In this document: piece by piece, positions 17,716 to 26,052 of the stretch
Position numbering within the stretch: position 1 is the stretch's first letter
How the letters are laid out: each line of letters begins with the position of its first letter
Source: Pseudomonas chlororaphis
Lineage (GTDB): Bacteria > Pseudomonadota > Gammaproteobacteria > Pseudomonadales > Pseudomonadaceae
Assembly: GCA_001023535.1 (NCBI GenBank)
Contig: CP011020.1
Coordinates: 6,085,218 to 6,149,217, forward strand
DNA length: 64,000 nt
Direction of reading: 5' to 3'
Translations under genes and position numbers: made by a program
The notes under the pieces: generated by a model
The model's database searches: none
Told to the model about the DNA's origin: nothing
Seen by the model: the letters and a program-made list of their open reading frames with translations, nothing else

Positions 17716-17826
17716 ATGAACATCATCGCTACCTGCAGCCGTCAGTCCTGGAACCCGAGCTTGTACTCCTCGCGAGTGAGTCAGGATCAGCGTCACCGCC
17801 CACACGGCCCAGAGACCATCGCCTAA
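17716..17826 (+). CDS. Possible 36-residue small protein
   Basis: ATG at 17716 is preceded at good spacing by GGAGGG, one of the strongest ribosome-binding sites in this stretch, and the frame (MNIIATCSRQSWNPSLYSS...) ends with TAA at 17824-17826. Composition is rich in Ser, Arg and His. No family recognised. Evidence is only the start signal and isolation in a 300-bp gap, so this may be spurious. Confidence 0.35.
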   Translation: MNIIATCSRQSWNPSLYSSRVSQDQRHRPHGPETIA

Positions 17827-17903
17827 GCTGATACTACGCGAATGAGTGACCGGACCAGCGTAGCCGAAAGATGCCAGCGCTTATCCCTTTCCATCTCGGC
17901 GCC

Positions 17904-18194
17904 CTACTTGCCCAGTACGTACTGACCGAAATTATTGATGTGATCATCCAGGTTATCCTCAAGCATCATCCGGTACTGATCACAGAAATACTTCAGCAAT
18001 GCCTCCCTCGCATCGGCCATTTCCGCAGCAGATTTGAAGTTCTGCGCGCTGGCCCAGGCGTTGAAACGCGATGTGCCAAACAGCATTGACGCGCTGATCT
18101 CGCCGAGGTTTCCATAGGTTTTCAGCTGTTCGTTGGACAGCTCAATATGGGCGTCTGCGCGGTCGTAGAAGGCGTGGTCGGTGGCGTCGGCCAT
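17904..18194 (-). CDS. DUF3144 family small protein
   Basis: 96 residues. The pattern FYDRADAHIELSNEQ near the start, SASMLFGTSRFNAWASAQ in the middle and MLEDNLDDHINNF near the end fits the DUF3144 family of small helical cytosolic proteins of unknown function. Single gene with its own start, between the AraC gene and the siderophore receptor. Confidence 0.8.
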   Translation of the reverse strand: MADATDHAFYDRADAHIELSNEQLKTYGNLGEISASMLFGTSRFNAWASAQNFKSAAEMADAREALLKYFCDQYRMMLEDNLDDHINNFGQYVLGK

Positions 18195-18336
18195 GATAAG
18201 GCTCCGATAAGCAAATGAGGGGCGTCATTGGAGCATATCCAACGGCTGGATTGCAGATGCCTGGCCTCTACGCGAAAGAGCGGTGAAGCCCGCCTGATTT
18301 AAGTGGGCCCCCTCTCCTGCCTTCCATGCAGCCACA

Positions 18337-20736
18337 TCAGAAATCAACAGTGGCCGATACCTTCAGCGTGCGCGGCGCACCTTGAGTCAGATAACCACCG
18401 TTGGCCGAGGCCCAGTAATTTTCGTCGGCGACGTTCTCCAACATTGCGTTCAAGGTCAGGGCGCGGCCATCCAGGTGGGTCCGGTAGCGGGCGCCCAGGT
18501 CGACGCGGGTCCAGGCGGGGATGCTGTATTCGTTGGCGCTGTCCACGAATTGGCCGCCCGTGCGCAGTAGCAGGCCGTTCAGGCTCACCCCGGGCAAACC
18601 GGGCACATCCCAGTCGGCGCCCAGATTGAACTGGAACAGCGGCACACCCACCGCCTGGTTGCCATCGTCGCGACCGCCAGCGGTGCCGCGCAGCTCGGCT
18701 TTGGTCCAGGTGGCGCCGCTCAGCAGGCGCAGGCCGTCCAGCGGCTCGCCGAACACGCTCAGTTCCACGCCGCGATTGCGCTGCTCGGCATCCACCCGGT
18801 AGTAGCCGTCGCCGCCGAGCACGCCCTGAGGCTGCTCGATGCGGAACAGGCTAAGACTCCCGCCGAAGGTGCCCCAATCCAGCTTGGCGCCCACCTCCGT
18901 CTGCTTGGAGCGATAGGGCGCGAACATCTCGCCGTTATTGAGCGCGGCGACCGGCGCGGTCGGCCCCTGTTGCAGAGACTCGACGCGGTTGGCATAGAGC
19001 GACAAGTACTCAGTGGGCTTGATCACCAGGCCATAGGCCGGCGTGGTGATGCTTTCCTGGTAGCTGGCGGTGCGGGCACCGCTGGCCGCGCTCCACGCAT
19101 CAGCGCCGATGGATTGGCGGCGCAGGCCCAGGGTCAGCAGTACGCGGTCGTCGAGAAAGCCCAGGGTGTCGGACACCGCCAGGCTGCGGTTCTGCACCTT
19201 GGCGACGGTGTCCGGGTCGTGGATGTCGCCGGAAACGCTGGTGGCCGGCGGCTCGGCGACGGGCTGGCCCTCATACAGATTGCCGAAGCCACGACTGCCC
19301 GCCGCGGTGGACTCGAACGCGTTGCGCTTCTCCTGCCAGATGCCGTTGGCGGCCAGGTTGATGCGATGGCTGACCGGCCCGCTCATGAGTTCGCCGCGCA
19401 GCCCCGTGACGGCGCTCAGGGTCTCTTGGTCCAGCGGCGAATAAAGGCGGCCGATACGTGCGTCGCCATTTTCGCCGTAGACGTAGTTGGAGGCGTAGAC
19501 CCCGTTCTCCCGCGTGTATTTGCCGCCTGCGCTCAAGTAGGCGGTCCAACTGGGCGACAGGTCGTATTCGGCGCTGAACATGCCATAGGTGTCTTCCAAC
19601 TGCGACCAGCTCCAGGGCTGCGCGTAGTTGTGGTCTGAGTCCGGTACCGACGGCGTCTTGCCGTTGAGTGTGCTGGTAGGCCCCGTCGTGGTCAGATAGA
19701 CCACCGAGCGCCCTTCATTGACCCGTTGCTTCTGGTACCCGACATCGGCAGACAAACGTAGATCGTCACCGCGGTAGTCCAGACCGAGGGTGGCCAGGCT
19801 GAAGCGTGAGTGCTCATCGTCCACCGCTGTCTCGCCCTCACGCTGGGCCAGGTTCACCCTCACGCCAAAGCGGTTGTCCTCGCCGAAGCGCTGGCCCAGG
19901 TCGAGGTGCCCGCCCACTCGGCTGTCGCTGGCATAGTCCAGGGTGGCGCTGCGGGTAGGAGTGTCCTCGGCACGCTTGGACACCACGTTGATCGCCCCGC
20001 CGACACCGCTGCCCGACGGCGATACACCATTGACGAAGGCGTTGGCGCCCTTGAACACTTCGACCCGCTCGACCGACTCGGTGGAAATGATCTGGCGCGG
20101 CAAAATGCCGTACAGCCCATTGAAGGCAATATCGTCGCTGAACAGTTGAAACCCGCGCACGACGAACACCTGAGAGAAGTTGCCAAAACCGAACGACTGC
20201 CGCACGCCCGGATCGCTGGCCAGCACATCGGCCAGGGTCTGCGCCTGGCGCTTCTCGATCAGCTCGGAGGTGTAGCTGGAGAAAGCGAAAGGCACATCCT
20301 GCATGTCCTGGTTGCCCAGCACGCCGATGCGCGCACCCCGCGCCGCTTCCCCGCCGGCGTACTCGGCCGGCAGGTCGACACGGCCTTCGGCGGTCCCACT
20401 GATAGTGATCGATCCCAGATCCAACACGCCCTGCTCCGGCAGCGGTACTAGCGTGAAGGTGCCGTCATCGCCGGTCTGGAAGGTCAGGCCGCTGCCCGCC
20501 AACAACCGCTGCAGGCCGTCGACCACCGAATAATCGCCCTTGAGCGCCGGCACCACACCGCTGCCACGGGTCAGGCCGGCGTCATAGAGCAGACGCACGT
20601 CGGCCTGCTCGGCAAAATCGGTGAGCGCCGCGTCGAGCCGCTGGGCAGGCACGTCGAGCGCGACGGCGTGCGCCTTTGCAGCAGCCATGGCCAGGGGTAG
20701 AACGGCTAGCGCCGCGAGGAAGGAAGTCGACCGCAT
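18337..20736 (-). CDS. TonB-dependent siderophore receptor with N-terminal signalling domain
   Basis: About 799 residues from ATG 20736; an ATG at 20757 adds seven. A signal peptide ends near AKAHA. Next comes the STN (secretin/TonB short N-terminal) domain, about residues 30-105 (FAEQADVRLLYDAGL, GLQRLLAGSGLTFQ), which transmits ligand binding to the FecR anti-sigma factor. A plug domain follows (QTLADVLASDPGVRQ, ...GGAINVVSKR) and then a 22-strand beta-barrel ending in the aromatic LKVSATVDF. The substrate is likely a ferric hydroxamate or similar siderophore, not determinable here. It is the last gene of the fecI-fecR-receptor cluster. Confidence 0.9.
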   Translation of the reverse strand: MRSTSFLAALAVLPLAMAAAKAHAVALDVPAQRLDAALTDFAEQADVRLLYDAGLTRGSGVVPALKGDYSVVDGLQRLLAGSGLTFQTGDDGTFTLVPLPEQGVLDLGSITISGTAEGRVDLPAEYAGGEAARGARIGVLGNQDMQDVPFAFSSYTSELIEKRQAQTLADVLASDPGVRQSFGFGNFSQVFVVRGFQLFSDDIAFNGLYGILPRQIISTESVERVEVFKGANAFVNGVSPSGSGVGGAINVVSKRAEDTPTRSATLDYASDSRVGGHLDLGQRFGEDNRFGVRVNLAQREGETAVDDEHSRFSLATLGLDYRGDDLRLSADVGYQKQRVNEGRSVVYLTTTGPTSTLNGKTPSVPDSDHNYAQPWSWSQLEDTYGMFSAEYDLSPSWTAYLSAGGKYTRENGVYASNYVYGENGDARIGRLYSPLDQETLSAVTGLRGELMSGPVSHRINLAANGIWQEKRNAFESTAAGSRGFGNLYEGQPVAEPPATSVSGDIHDPDTVAKVQNRSLAVSDTLGFLDDRVLLTLGLRRQSIGADAWSAASGARTASYQESITTPAYGLVIKPTEYLSLYANRVESLQQGPTAPVAALNNGEMFAPYRSKQTEVGAKLDWGTFGGSLSLFRIEQPQGVLGGDGYYRVDAEQRNRGVELSVFGEPLDGLRLLSGATWTKAELRGTAGGRDDGNQAVGVPLFQFNLGADWDVPGLPGVSLNGLLLRTGGQFVDSANEYSIPAWTRVDLGARYRTHLDGRALTLNAMLENVADENYWASANGGYLTQGAPRTLKVSATVDF

Positions 20737-20792
20737 GCTGATGTCCTTGGCTATCAATACGAAGAAGTCGCATTTGCAGGAACGGAAGACGA

Positions 20793-20824
20793 AGGCGGCG
20801 ATGATTTCTGAACCATCGCCGCCT
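20793..20824. other. Intercistronic hairpin between fecR-like and receptor genes
   Basis: AGGCGGCGATG and its exact inverse CATCGCCGCCT form an 11-bp stem with a 10-base loop. On the transcribed minus strand no T-run follows, so it is more likely an mRNA-stability or attenuation element than a full terminator. Confidence 0.5.
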
Positions 20825-20868
20825 AAATATTTGCTTTTTTTCTTGAGGGGCCAGGTGCGACGCGGGTC

Positions 20869-21795
20869 TCAGTGGCGTGAGGCGACCAGAATCAACCCCG
20901 GCAAGCGCACCAGGCGCACAGGCAAGGTGCTCTCCACGGCACTCAATACGGCCTGTGGATCGTCCAGGGCGAATACACCGGTCACCTGGAGTGTGCGAGC
21001 GGCTTCGTCGACAAACAGCACCCGTGCAGATTGGCTGCGCTCAAGCTCAGCGAACACTTGCTCCAGGGGGCGGTCGCGCAATACCAGCTTGCCGCGCTGC
21101 CAGCCCAAGCGCTGGCGCGCATCCAGTGCCTGCGGCGCCTGCAACTCCGCGCCGCGCCACCGCACCTGCTGCCCGCCGACCACCGGCAGCGGCTCGCGCC
21201 CGTCGCTGGAGGCGAGCACTCGGCCCTCGCTGACCGCGAGGTCGACACCGCCCTCCTCCAGCCGCACATCAAAGCGTGTGCCGGTGACGCGTATGCGCGC
21301 CTCGCCGGCACTGACAATGAACGGCCGGTTCGGGTCATGGGCGACCTGGAAGTCTGCCTCGCCGCGGTACAGCCTGACCTCGCGGCGACCGTCGACAAAC
21401 TGCCAGTCCAGCGCCGAATCGCCGTTGAGGGTCAACAGCGAACCATCAGCCAGGCGCAACTCGCGCACCTCGCCCGGTCGGGTGCTGATATCGGCATACA
21501 GCCCGATCCAGGTACCGCGCGGTAACCACAACGCGAGCAACAGCATCGCGGCGCAGGCCAGCGGCGTCGCCCAGCGTCGATGGCGACGTACCACGCGTGC
21601 CTGAGGTTGCTCCGCCGGACGTTCTATCTGGCCGAGCAACGACCACAGCCCTTCCACCTCACGCGCCGCCTGCTCGTGCTCGGGCGCCGCCTCGCGCCAG
21701 GCTTGCGCGGCATTGCGATCGGCAGCGGTGGCACGGCCGGAATGCAGCAGCACCTGCCATTGCCGGGCCTGATCGAGTAGTGAAGGATGAGTCAC
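20869..21795 (-). CDS. FecR-like anti-sigma factor
   Basis: 308 residues. An N-terminal helical DUF4880 part (WREAAPEHEQAAREVEGLW) contacts the sigma factor; one membrane segment lies at about residues 73-92 (TPLACAAMLLLALWLP). The periplasmic FecR domain (RPGEVRELRLADGSLLTLNGDSALDW and GEADFQVAHDPNRPFIVSAG) and a C-terminal secretin-like end follow. It overlaps the upstream sigma-factor gene by 4 bp (ATGA), so translation is coupled. It senses the loaded receptor encoded next. Confidence 0.9.
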   Translation of the reverse strand: MTHPSLLDQARQWQVLLHSGRATAADRNAAQAWREAAPEHEQAAREVEGLWSLLGQIERPAEQPQARVVRRHRRWATPLACAAMLLLALWLPRGTWIGLYADISTRPGEVRELRLADGSLLTLNGDSALDWQFVDGRREVRLYRGEADFQVAHDPNRPFIVSAGEARIRVTGTRFDVRLEEGGVDLAVSEGRVLASSDGREPLPVVGGQQVRWRGAELQAPQALDARQRLGWQRGKLVLRDRPLEQVFAELERSQSARVLFVDEAARTLQVTGVFALDDPQAVLSAVESTLPVRLVRLPGLILVASRH

Positions 21796-22298
21796 GGCTG
21801 CGGGTCCATTTGCTGCTGGCAGTGTTCAAGGGCCTTCAAGATATAGCGTCCGGCCATGCTTTCCGAGACCCCCAGGCGTTCACCGATCTCACGCTGGGTC
21901 AGCCCATCCAGGCGATTCCACAACAACGCCTGGCGCAGGTGCGGCGGCAAATCCTGAACGACGCGCTGCAGTCGCTCCAGGCGTTGGGCGTCGCTTACCG
22001 CTCGCTCCGGCCCTGGCTGGGCACTGACCAATTCGATGGATATCTCCTCCTCGATGGGGCGCGCTTTCTGCTGACGGCGGTAGTCAATGATCAGGTTGCG
22101 TGCGATGCGATAGAGGAAGGCGCGAAGATTGCCGATCTCCTCGCCGGACGCTCGCCGGCGGAAGCGCAACCAGGTCTCCTGGCGCAGGTCGGCCGCCAGC
22201 TCTTCGCACTTCACCTGTCGCGTAAGGAAGCGCAGCAGTTCGCTCGAATGGTTTTCGAACTGGCCGTCGGCAGAATGAGGATCGGAGGGCCGGGACAC
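21792..22298 (-). CDS. FecI-like ECF RNA polymerase sigma factor
   Basis: 168 residues. Region 2 is seen in ADLRQETWLRFRRR and LRAFLYRIARNLIIDYRRQ (about residues 40-80), region 4 in LPPHLRQALLWNRLDGLTQREIGERLGVSESMAGRYILKAL (about 115-155). This is the iron-starvation group. It should direct transcription of the receptor gene two positions downstream. The Fur-box-like sequence just upstream suggests iron repression. Confidence 0.92.
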   Translation of the reverse strand: MSRPSDPHSADGQFENHSSELLRFLTRQVKCEELAADLRQETWLRFRRRASGEEIGNLRAFLYRIARNLIIDYRRQQKARPIEEEISIELVSAQPGPERAVSDAQRLERLQRVVQDLPPHLRQALLWNRLDGLTQREIGERLGVSESMAGRYILKALEHCQQQMDPQP

Positions 22299-22337
22299 GC
22301 AAGCGACTCGAACTGGAAAGAGCCGCGAGGTTATATA

Positions 22338-22356
22338 AAATGATAATGATTTGCAA
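22338..22356. promoter_or_regulatory. Fur-box-like sequence before the fecI-like gene
   Basis: AAATGATAATGATTTGCAA contains the GATAATGAT core of Fur boxes. It lies 40-60 bp upstream of the sigma-factor start codon, where a repressor site would overlap the promoter. Match to the full 19-bp consensus is only partial. Confidence 0.5.
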
Positions 22357-22532
22357 TTGCTGCGATGTTCGCGCCTCGCCCTTTACCTGCCGCGATGGGC
22401 GAAGCTTATTGCACTTAGGCTGAAAATTCTCGTGCCAACGTCTATGGTAGACAGTTGCAGCTGCGTTCAGCGTCTGAATGGCGCGTCGCAGTGGTGGCAC
22501 TTTGCGGACTTCACGCCTGACTGGAGCATTTC

Positions 22533-24476
22533 ATGACCCCGCATAGCACGCAGGCAACTCCCAGCGAACTTGCAGCGTTCGTCAACGACCACTTTTCGGG
22601 GCGCGGGATCCGGCCGGACGGCGTCATCGCCCAGTCCTGGTACCGCAGCGTCGTTGAGCACCGCCTCGACCCTGGCGCGGCAAGCCGCAAGAACATCCTC
22701 AGCGCCGAGGACATCCGTCGCCATCAGCAACACCATCAGCAATACCTGGCCATCGCCAGCCAGGGCGTCAGCGGACTGGCGCGGCGCGTGGTGCCGGCCG
22801 GCTTTGCGGTGCTGTTGAGCGACGAATACGGCATTACCCTAGATTCTCGATTGCCTAGCCAGCACGATGCCTACACCCAATCAGGCTTGGTGGTGGGGGC
22901 GAGATGGGACGAATCAGTGGTGGGCACCAACGGCATCGGTACCACGCTGGCAGCGACGCAGCCATTGATCATCCACCGTGACGAGCATTTCCTGGCGGCC
23001 AATTCCCGCCTGAGTTGCTCGGTAGCGCCCATCTTTGATGCCCAGGGCCTGTTGCGCGGTTGCCTGAATGCGACCTGCATGAACAGCGACGGTCCTCGGG
23101 AAAGCCAATACCTCACCTTGCAACTGGTGATCATGTACGCGCGCATGATCGAGAATGCACACTTTCGCCAGAGCTACCGCGACCGTTTGACCCTGTCTCT
23201 CGTACCCATCGATGAGATCGCCGACCTGGGCAATGAACAATTGCTCGCCCTGGATGAAAGCGGGCGCGTCATTGGGGCCAACCGGGCCGCGTTTATCGCC
23301 CTGGACGCGACCGACACACCAACATTGATCGGTGCCTCCATCGAGCGCCTGCTCTCGATCACCGTGGATGAGCTGCTCCAGCTCACCAACGGCGGCGCCC
23401 GTGGCGTGCGTCTGCGGGGCCCTCGGCACGAATCCCTGCTGGACGTCGGCCTGCGTATCCCCTCTGAACGGCACCGCCCGCTCCCCGTCGCCCGCCCTGC
23501 TCTTCGGGCTCACCCGGATCTTCAGCAACTCGCCGGCCTGGATGCCCGGCTGCAGCAAAACACCCAGCGCGTGCGCAAGGTGATCGACAAGGGCATACCG
23601 ATCCTGATCACCGGTGAAACCGGCACCGGCAAGGAGGCGTTTGCCCGTGCGATCCACCATGCAAGCCATCGCCGCGCCGGGCCTTTCGTGGCGTTGAACT
23701 GCGCGGCGATCCCCGAGACGCTGATCGAGAGCGAGCTGTTCGGCTATCGCGCCGGCAGCTTCACGGGCGCTAACCGAAAAGGCATGAAAGGCAAGCTGGA
23801 ACAAGCCAACGGCGGGACGTTGTTTCTCGATGAGATCGGCGACATGCCTGCCCATTTGCAAACCCGCTTGCTGCGGGTGCTGGCGGAGCGAGAAATTTCG
23901 CCGCTGGGGGCCGAGGCGCCGGTGACGCTGGATGTTCAGGTGATCTCGGCCACTCACCAGGATCTGCATGCGATGATCCGCGACAAACACTTTCGCGAAG
24001 ACCTGTTCTACCGCCTGGCCGGCATGAACCTGGCACTGCCGGCCCTGCGCGAGCGCAGTGACCGAGCCGAACTGATCGATACGCTGCTCGCAGCCCAGCC
24101 CGGCGCCCAAGGGTTACAGCTTGACGCCGATGCCCGCCAATGCCTGCTTGATTACGCCTGGCCCGGCAACATTCGTCAGTTGCTCAATAGCCTGCGCTAC
24201 GCAGTCGCCCTGGCCGAAGGCGGCGTGATTGATCGGGAGTGCTTGCCCTGTGAATTGCTGGCGCCGCAAAAGCCGTCGCCGTCAATCAGCGCCGTCGCGC
24301 AGGCCAACCACCTGGAGGCGCAACTGGACGGTGAGGAGTCCCGCCACTTGCTCGGTACTCTGCGCCGGCATCGCTGGAACATCAGCGCCGCCGCGACGGA
24401 CCTGGGCATCTCGCGCTCGACGCTGTATCGCAAGATGAAAAAGCACGGTCTTGTCGCGCCCAACGACCTGCCCTGA
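22533..24476 (+). CDS. AcoR-like sigma-54-dependent activator
   Basis: 647 residues; ATG preceded by GGAG. An N-terminal GAF-type sensor part (about 60-230, with SGLVVGARWDESVVGTNGIGT typical of AcoR relatives) is followed by an AAA+ domain at about 330-540: Walker A GETGTGKEAF, Walker [12 protein letters not shown], and the sigma-54 contact loop reading G-S-F-T-G-A instead of GAFTGA. A Fis-type helix-turn-helix closes the protein (WNISAAATDLGISRSTLYRKMKKHG). It is convergent with the aldehyde and PQQ alcohol dehydrogenase operon, whose promoter has an exact -24/-12 element, so that operon is the likely target. The inducer is probably an alcohol or ketone, inferred. Confidence 0.9.
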   Translation: MTPHSTQATPSELAAFVNDHFSGRGIRPDGVIAQSWYRSVVEHRLDPGAASRKNILSAEDIRRHQQHHQQYLAIASQGVSGLARRVVPAGFAVLLSDEYGITLDSRLPSQHDAYTQSGLVVGARWDESVVGTNGIGTTLAATQPLIIHRDEHFLAANSRLSCSVAPIFDAQGLLRGCLNATCMNSDGPRESQYLTLQLVIMYARMIENAHFRQSYRDRLTLSLVPIDEIADLGNEQLLALDESGRVIGANRAAFIALDATDTPTLIGASIERLLSITVDELLQLTNGGARGVRLRGPRHESLLDVGLRIPSERHRPLPVARPALRAHPDLQQLAGLDARLQQNTQRVRKVIDKGIPILITGETGTGKEAFARAIHHASHRRAGPFVALNCAAIPETLIESELFGYRAGSFTGANRKGMKGKLEQANGGTLFLDEIGDMPAHLQTRLLRVLAEREISPLGAEAPVTLDVQVISATHQDLHAMIRDKHFREDLFYRLAGMNLALPALRERSDRAELIDTLLAAQPGAQGLQLDADARQCLLDYAWPGNIRQLLNSLRYAVALAEGGVIDRECLPCELLAPQKPSPSISAVAQANHLEAQLDGEESRHLLGTLRRHRWNISAAATDLGISRSTLYRKMKKHGLVAPNDLP

Positions 24477-24496
24477 CAGCGGGTCCCGCGGCCAAT

Positions 24497-24535
24497 GAAA
24501 ATGCCGGCGCCCGTTGCAGGCGTCGGCATTTTCCA
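24497..24535. terminator. Bidirectional terminator between convergent genes
   Basis: GAAAATGCCGGCGCC pairs with GGCGTCGGCATTTTC across a 7-9 base loop, 15 positions with one G-T wobble, with A-rich and T-rich ends on both sides. It sits between the stop codons of the activator gene and the aldehyde dehydrogenase gene and can serve both strands. Confidence 0.8.
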
Positions 24536-24550
24536 GGGGCAGACTATGGA

Positions 24551-25987
24551 TCAGATCTGAATGTAGACCACGTGGGTGTGGGTGTACTCATACAAGCCGT
24601 GTTTGCCGTCCGCGCCGCCAATGCCGGATTTGCGCGCCCCCGCATGGAAGCCCTGCATCGCTTCAAAGTTCTCGCGATTGATGTAGGTCTCGCCGAAATC
24701 CAACTCATTGCTGGCGCGCATGGCCGCGCTCAGGCTACGGGTGTAGACCGAGGATGTCAGGCCGTACTCGCTGTCATTGGCCAGGGCGATGGCTTCGTCC
24801 AGGTCCTCCACGATCTGGATCGGCAACACCGGGCCGAAGATTTCCTGGCGCATGATCGCCATGTCGCTGCCACAGCCAGCCAACACCGTTGGCTGATAAT
24901 GAAAGCCCGCGCCCTTGTCCGCCACCGCCCCGCCCGTGACCACTTCAGCGCCCTGCCCTGTGGCGGTCCTGACCATCTGCGCGACTTTGTCCAGCGCGGC
25001 CTGGTTGATCAGCGGCCCCATGTCCAGGTCGTCTTCAGCCAGCGGGTCGCCGTACCGGGTCGCGGCCATCGACGCGGCCATCTGCTCGATGAACTGATCG
25101 GCGACCTTGCGTTCGACGTACACCCGCTCGGCGCAATTGCACACTTGTCCGGTGTTGATCACCCGCGACGCAGTGACGGCCTTGACCGCCAGTTCCAGGT
25201 CGGCGTCCGCGAGCACAATGGCCGGCGCCTTGCCACCCAGCTCCAGGTTGAGCTTGGTGATGTTCGGCGCCGCCGCGGCCATGATCCGCGAGCCCGTATC
25301 GACGCTGCCGGTGAAGCTGATCAGGTCGACGCCGGCGTGACGGGTCAGGCGTTGCCCGACCGTCGCTCCCGTACCGCTGACCACATTGAATACCCCGGGC
25401 GGCAGGTCGGTTTCGGCCACCAGGCGGGCAAACTCGAAGCAGTTGATGGGGGTTTCTTCGCTGGGTTTGATCACGATGGTGTTGCCGGTCACCAGCGCGG
25501 GCGCCATCTTGCGAGCGATCAGGAAGAACGGGAAATTCCACGGCAGAATGCCGGCCACTACGCCCAAGGGCTTGCGCAGCAGGAAGATGTTTTCGCCGAC
25601 ACGGTCGCTGGTCAGCACCTCCCCTTCAAGACGCCGTGCCCATTCGGCCATGTAATCCAGGTAATCGGCGGTGAAGTTCACCTCCACCCGCGCCAGTCCC
25701 AGCACTTTGCCTTGTTCGGCAGTGATGAGGTGGGCAAGTCGTTCGGCGTTGTCGCGCACTTTGCTGGCGATCTTGCGCAGGTAACCTGCGCGCTCGATGG
25801 CCGGACGGGCCGCCCAATTTTTCTGCGCGTGGCGCGCCGCGGCAATGGCCGCTTCAACCTGCTCGCCGCTGGCTTCGGGCACGCGTGCCAGTAGTTGATT
25901 GTTGGCCGGGTTGCGCACTTCGATGCTGGGGTCGCTGGGAACGAAGGCATTGGCGATGAAGTTCTGGTAATGGATGATTTCGGTCAT
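24551..25987 (-). CDS. NAD-dependent aldehyde dehydrogenase, AldA-like
   Basis: About 478 residues from ATG 25987 (MTEIIHYQNF), the usual length for the AldA group; an upstream ATG at 26056 overlaps the previous gene and is unlikely. Seen are the cofactor region PWNFPFFLIARKMAPAL, FTGSVDTGSRI, the active-site Glu in LELGGKAP and the catalytic Cys in GQVCNCAERV. The closest family is lactaldehyde/glycolaldehyde dehydrogenase. It follows the PQQ alcohol dehydrogenase gene by 65 bp, so it should oxidise the aldehyde made by that enzyme to the acid. Confidence 0.9.
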   Translation of the reverse strand: MTEIIHYQNFIANAFVPSDPSIEVRNPANNQLLARVPEASGEQVEAAIAAARHAQKNWAARPAIERAGYLRKIASKVRDNAERLAHLITAEQGKVLGLARVEVNFTADYLDYMAEWARRLEGEVLTSDRVGENIFLLRKPLGVVAGILPWNFPFFLIARKMAPALVTGNTIVIKPSEETPINCFEFARLVAETDLPPGVFNVVSGTGATVGQRLTRHAGVDLISFTGSVDTGSRIMAAAAPNITKLNLELGGKAPAIVLADADLELAVKAVTASRVINTGQVCNCAERVYVERKVADQFIEQMAASMAATRYGDPLAEDDLDMGPLINQAALDKVAQMVRTATGQGAEVVTGGAVADKGAGFHYQPTVLAGCGSDMAIMRQEIFGPVLPIQIVEDLDEAIALANDSEYGLTSSVYTRSLSAAMRASNELDFGETYINRENFEAMQGFHAGARKSGIGGADGKHGLYEYTHTHVVYIQI

Positions 25988-26052
25988 GTGCTTGCTCTCG
26001 CGGACAGTGTCGAAAACGATGCAGCGGCGCCCCGCCCCTGCATCACGGGTAT

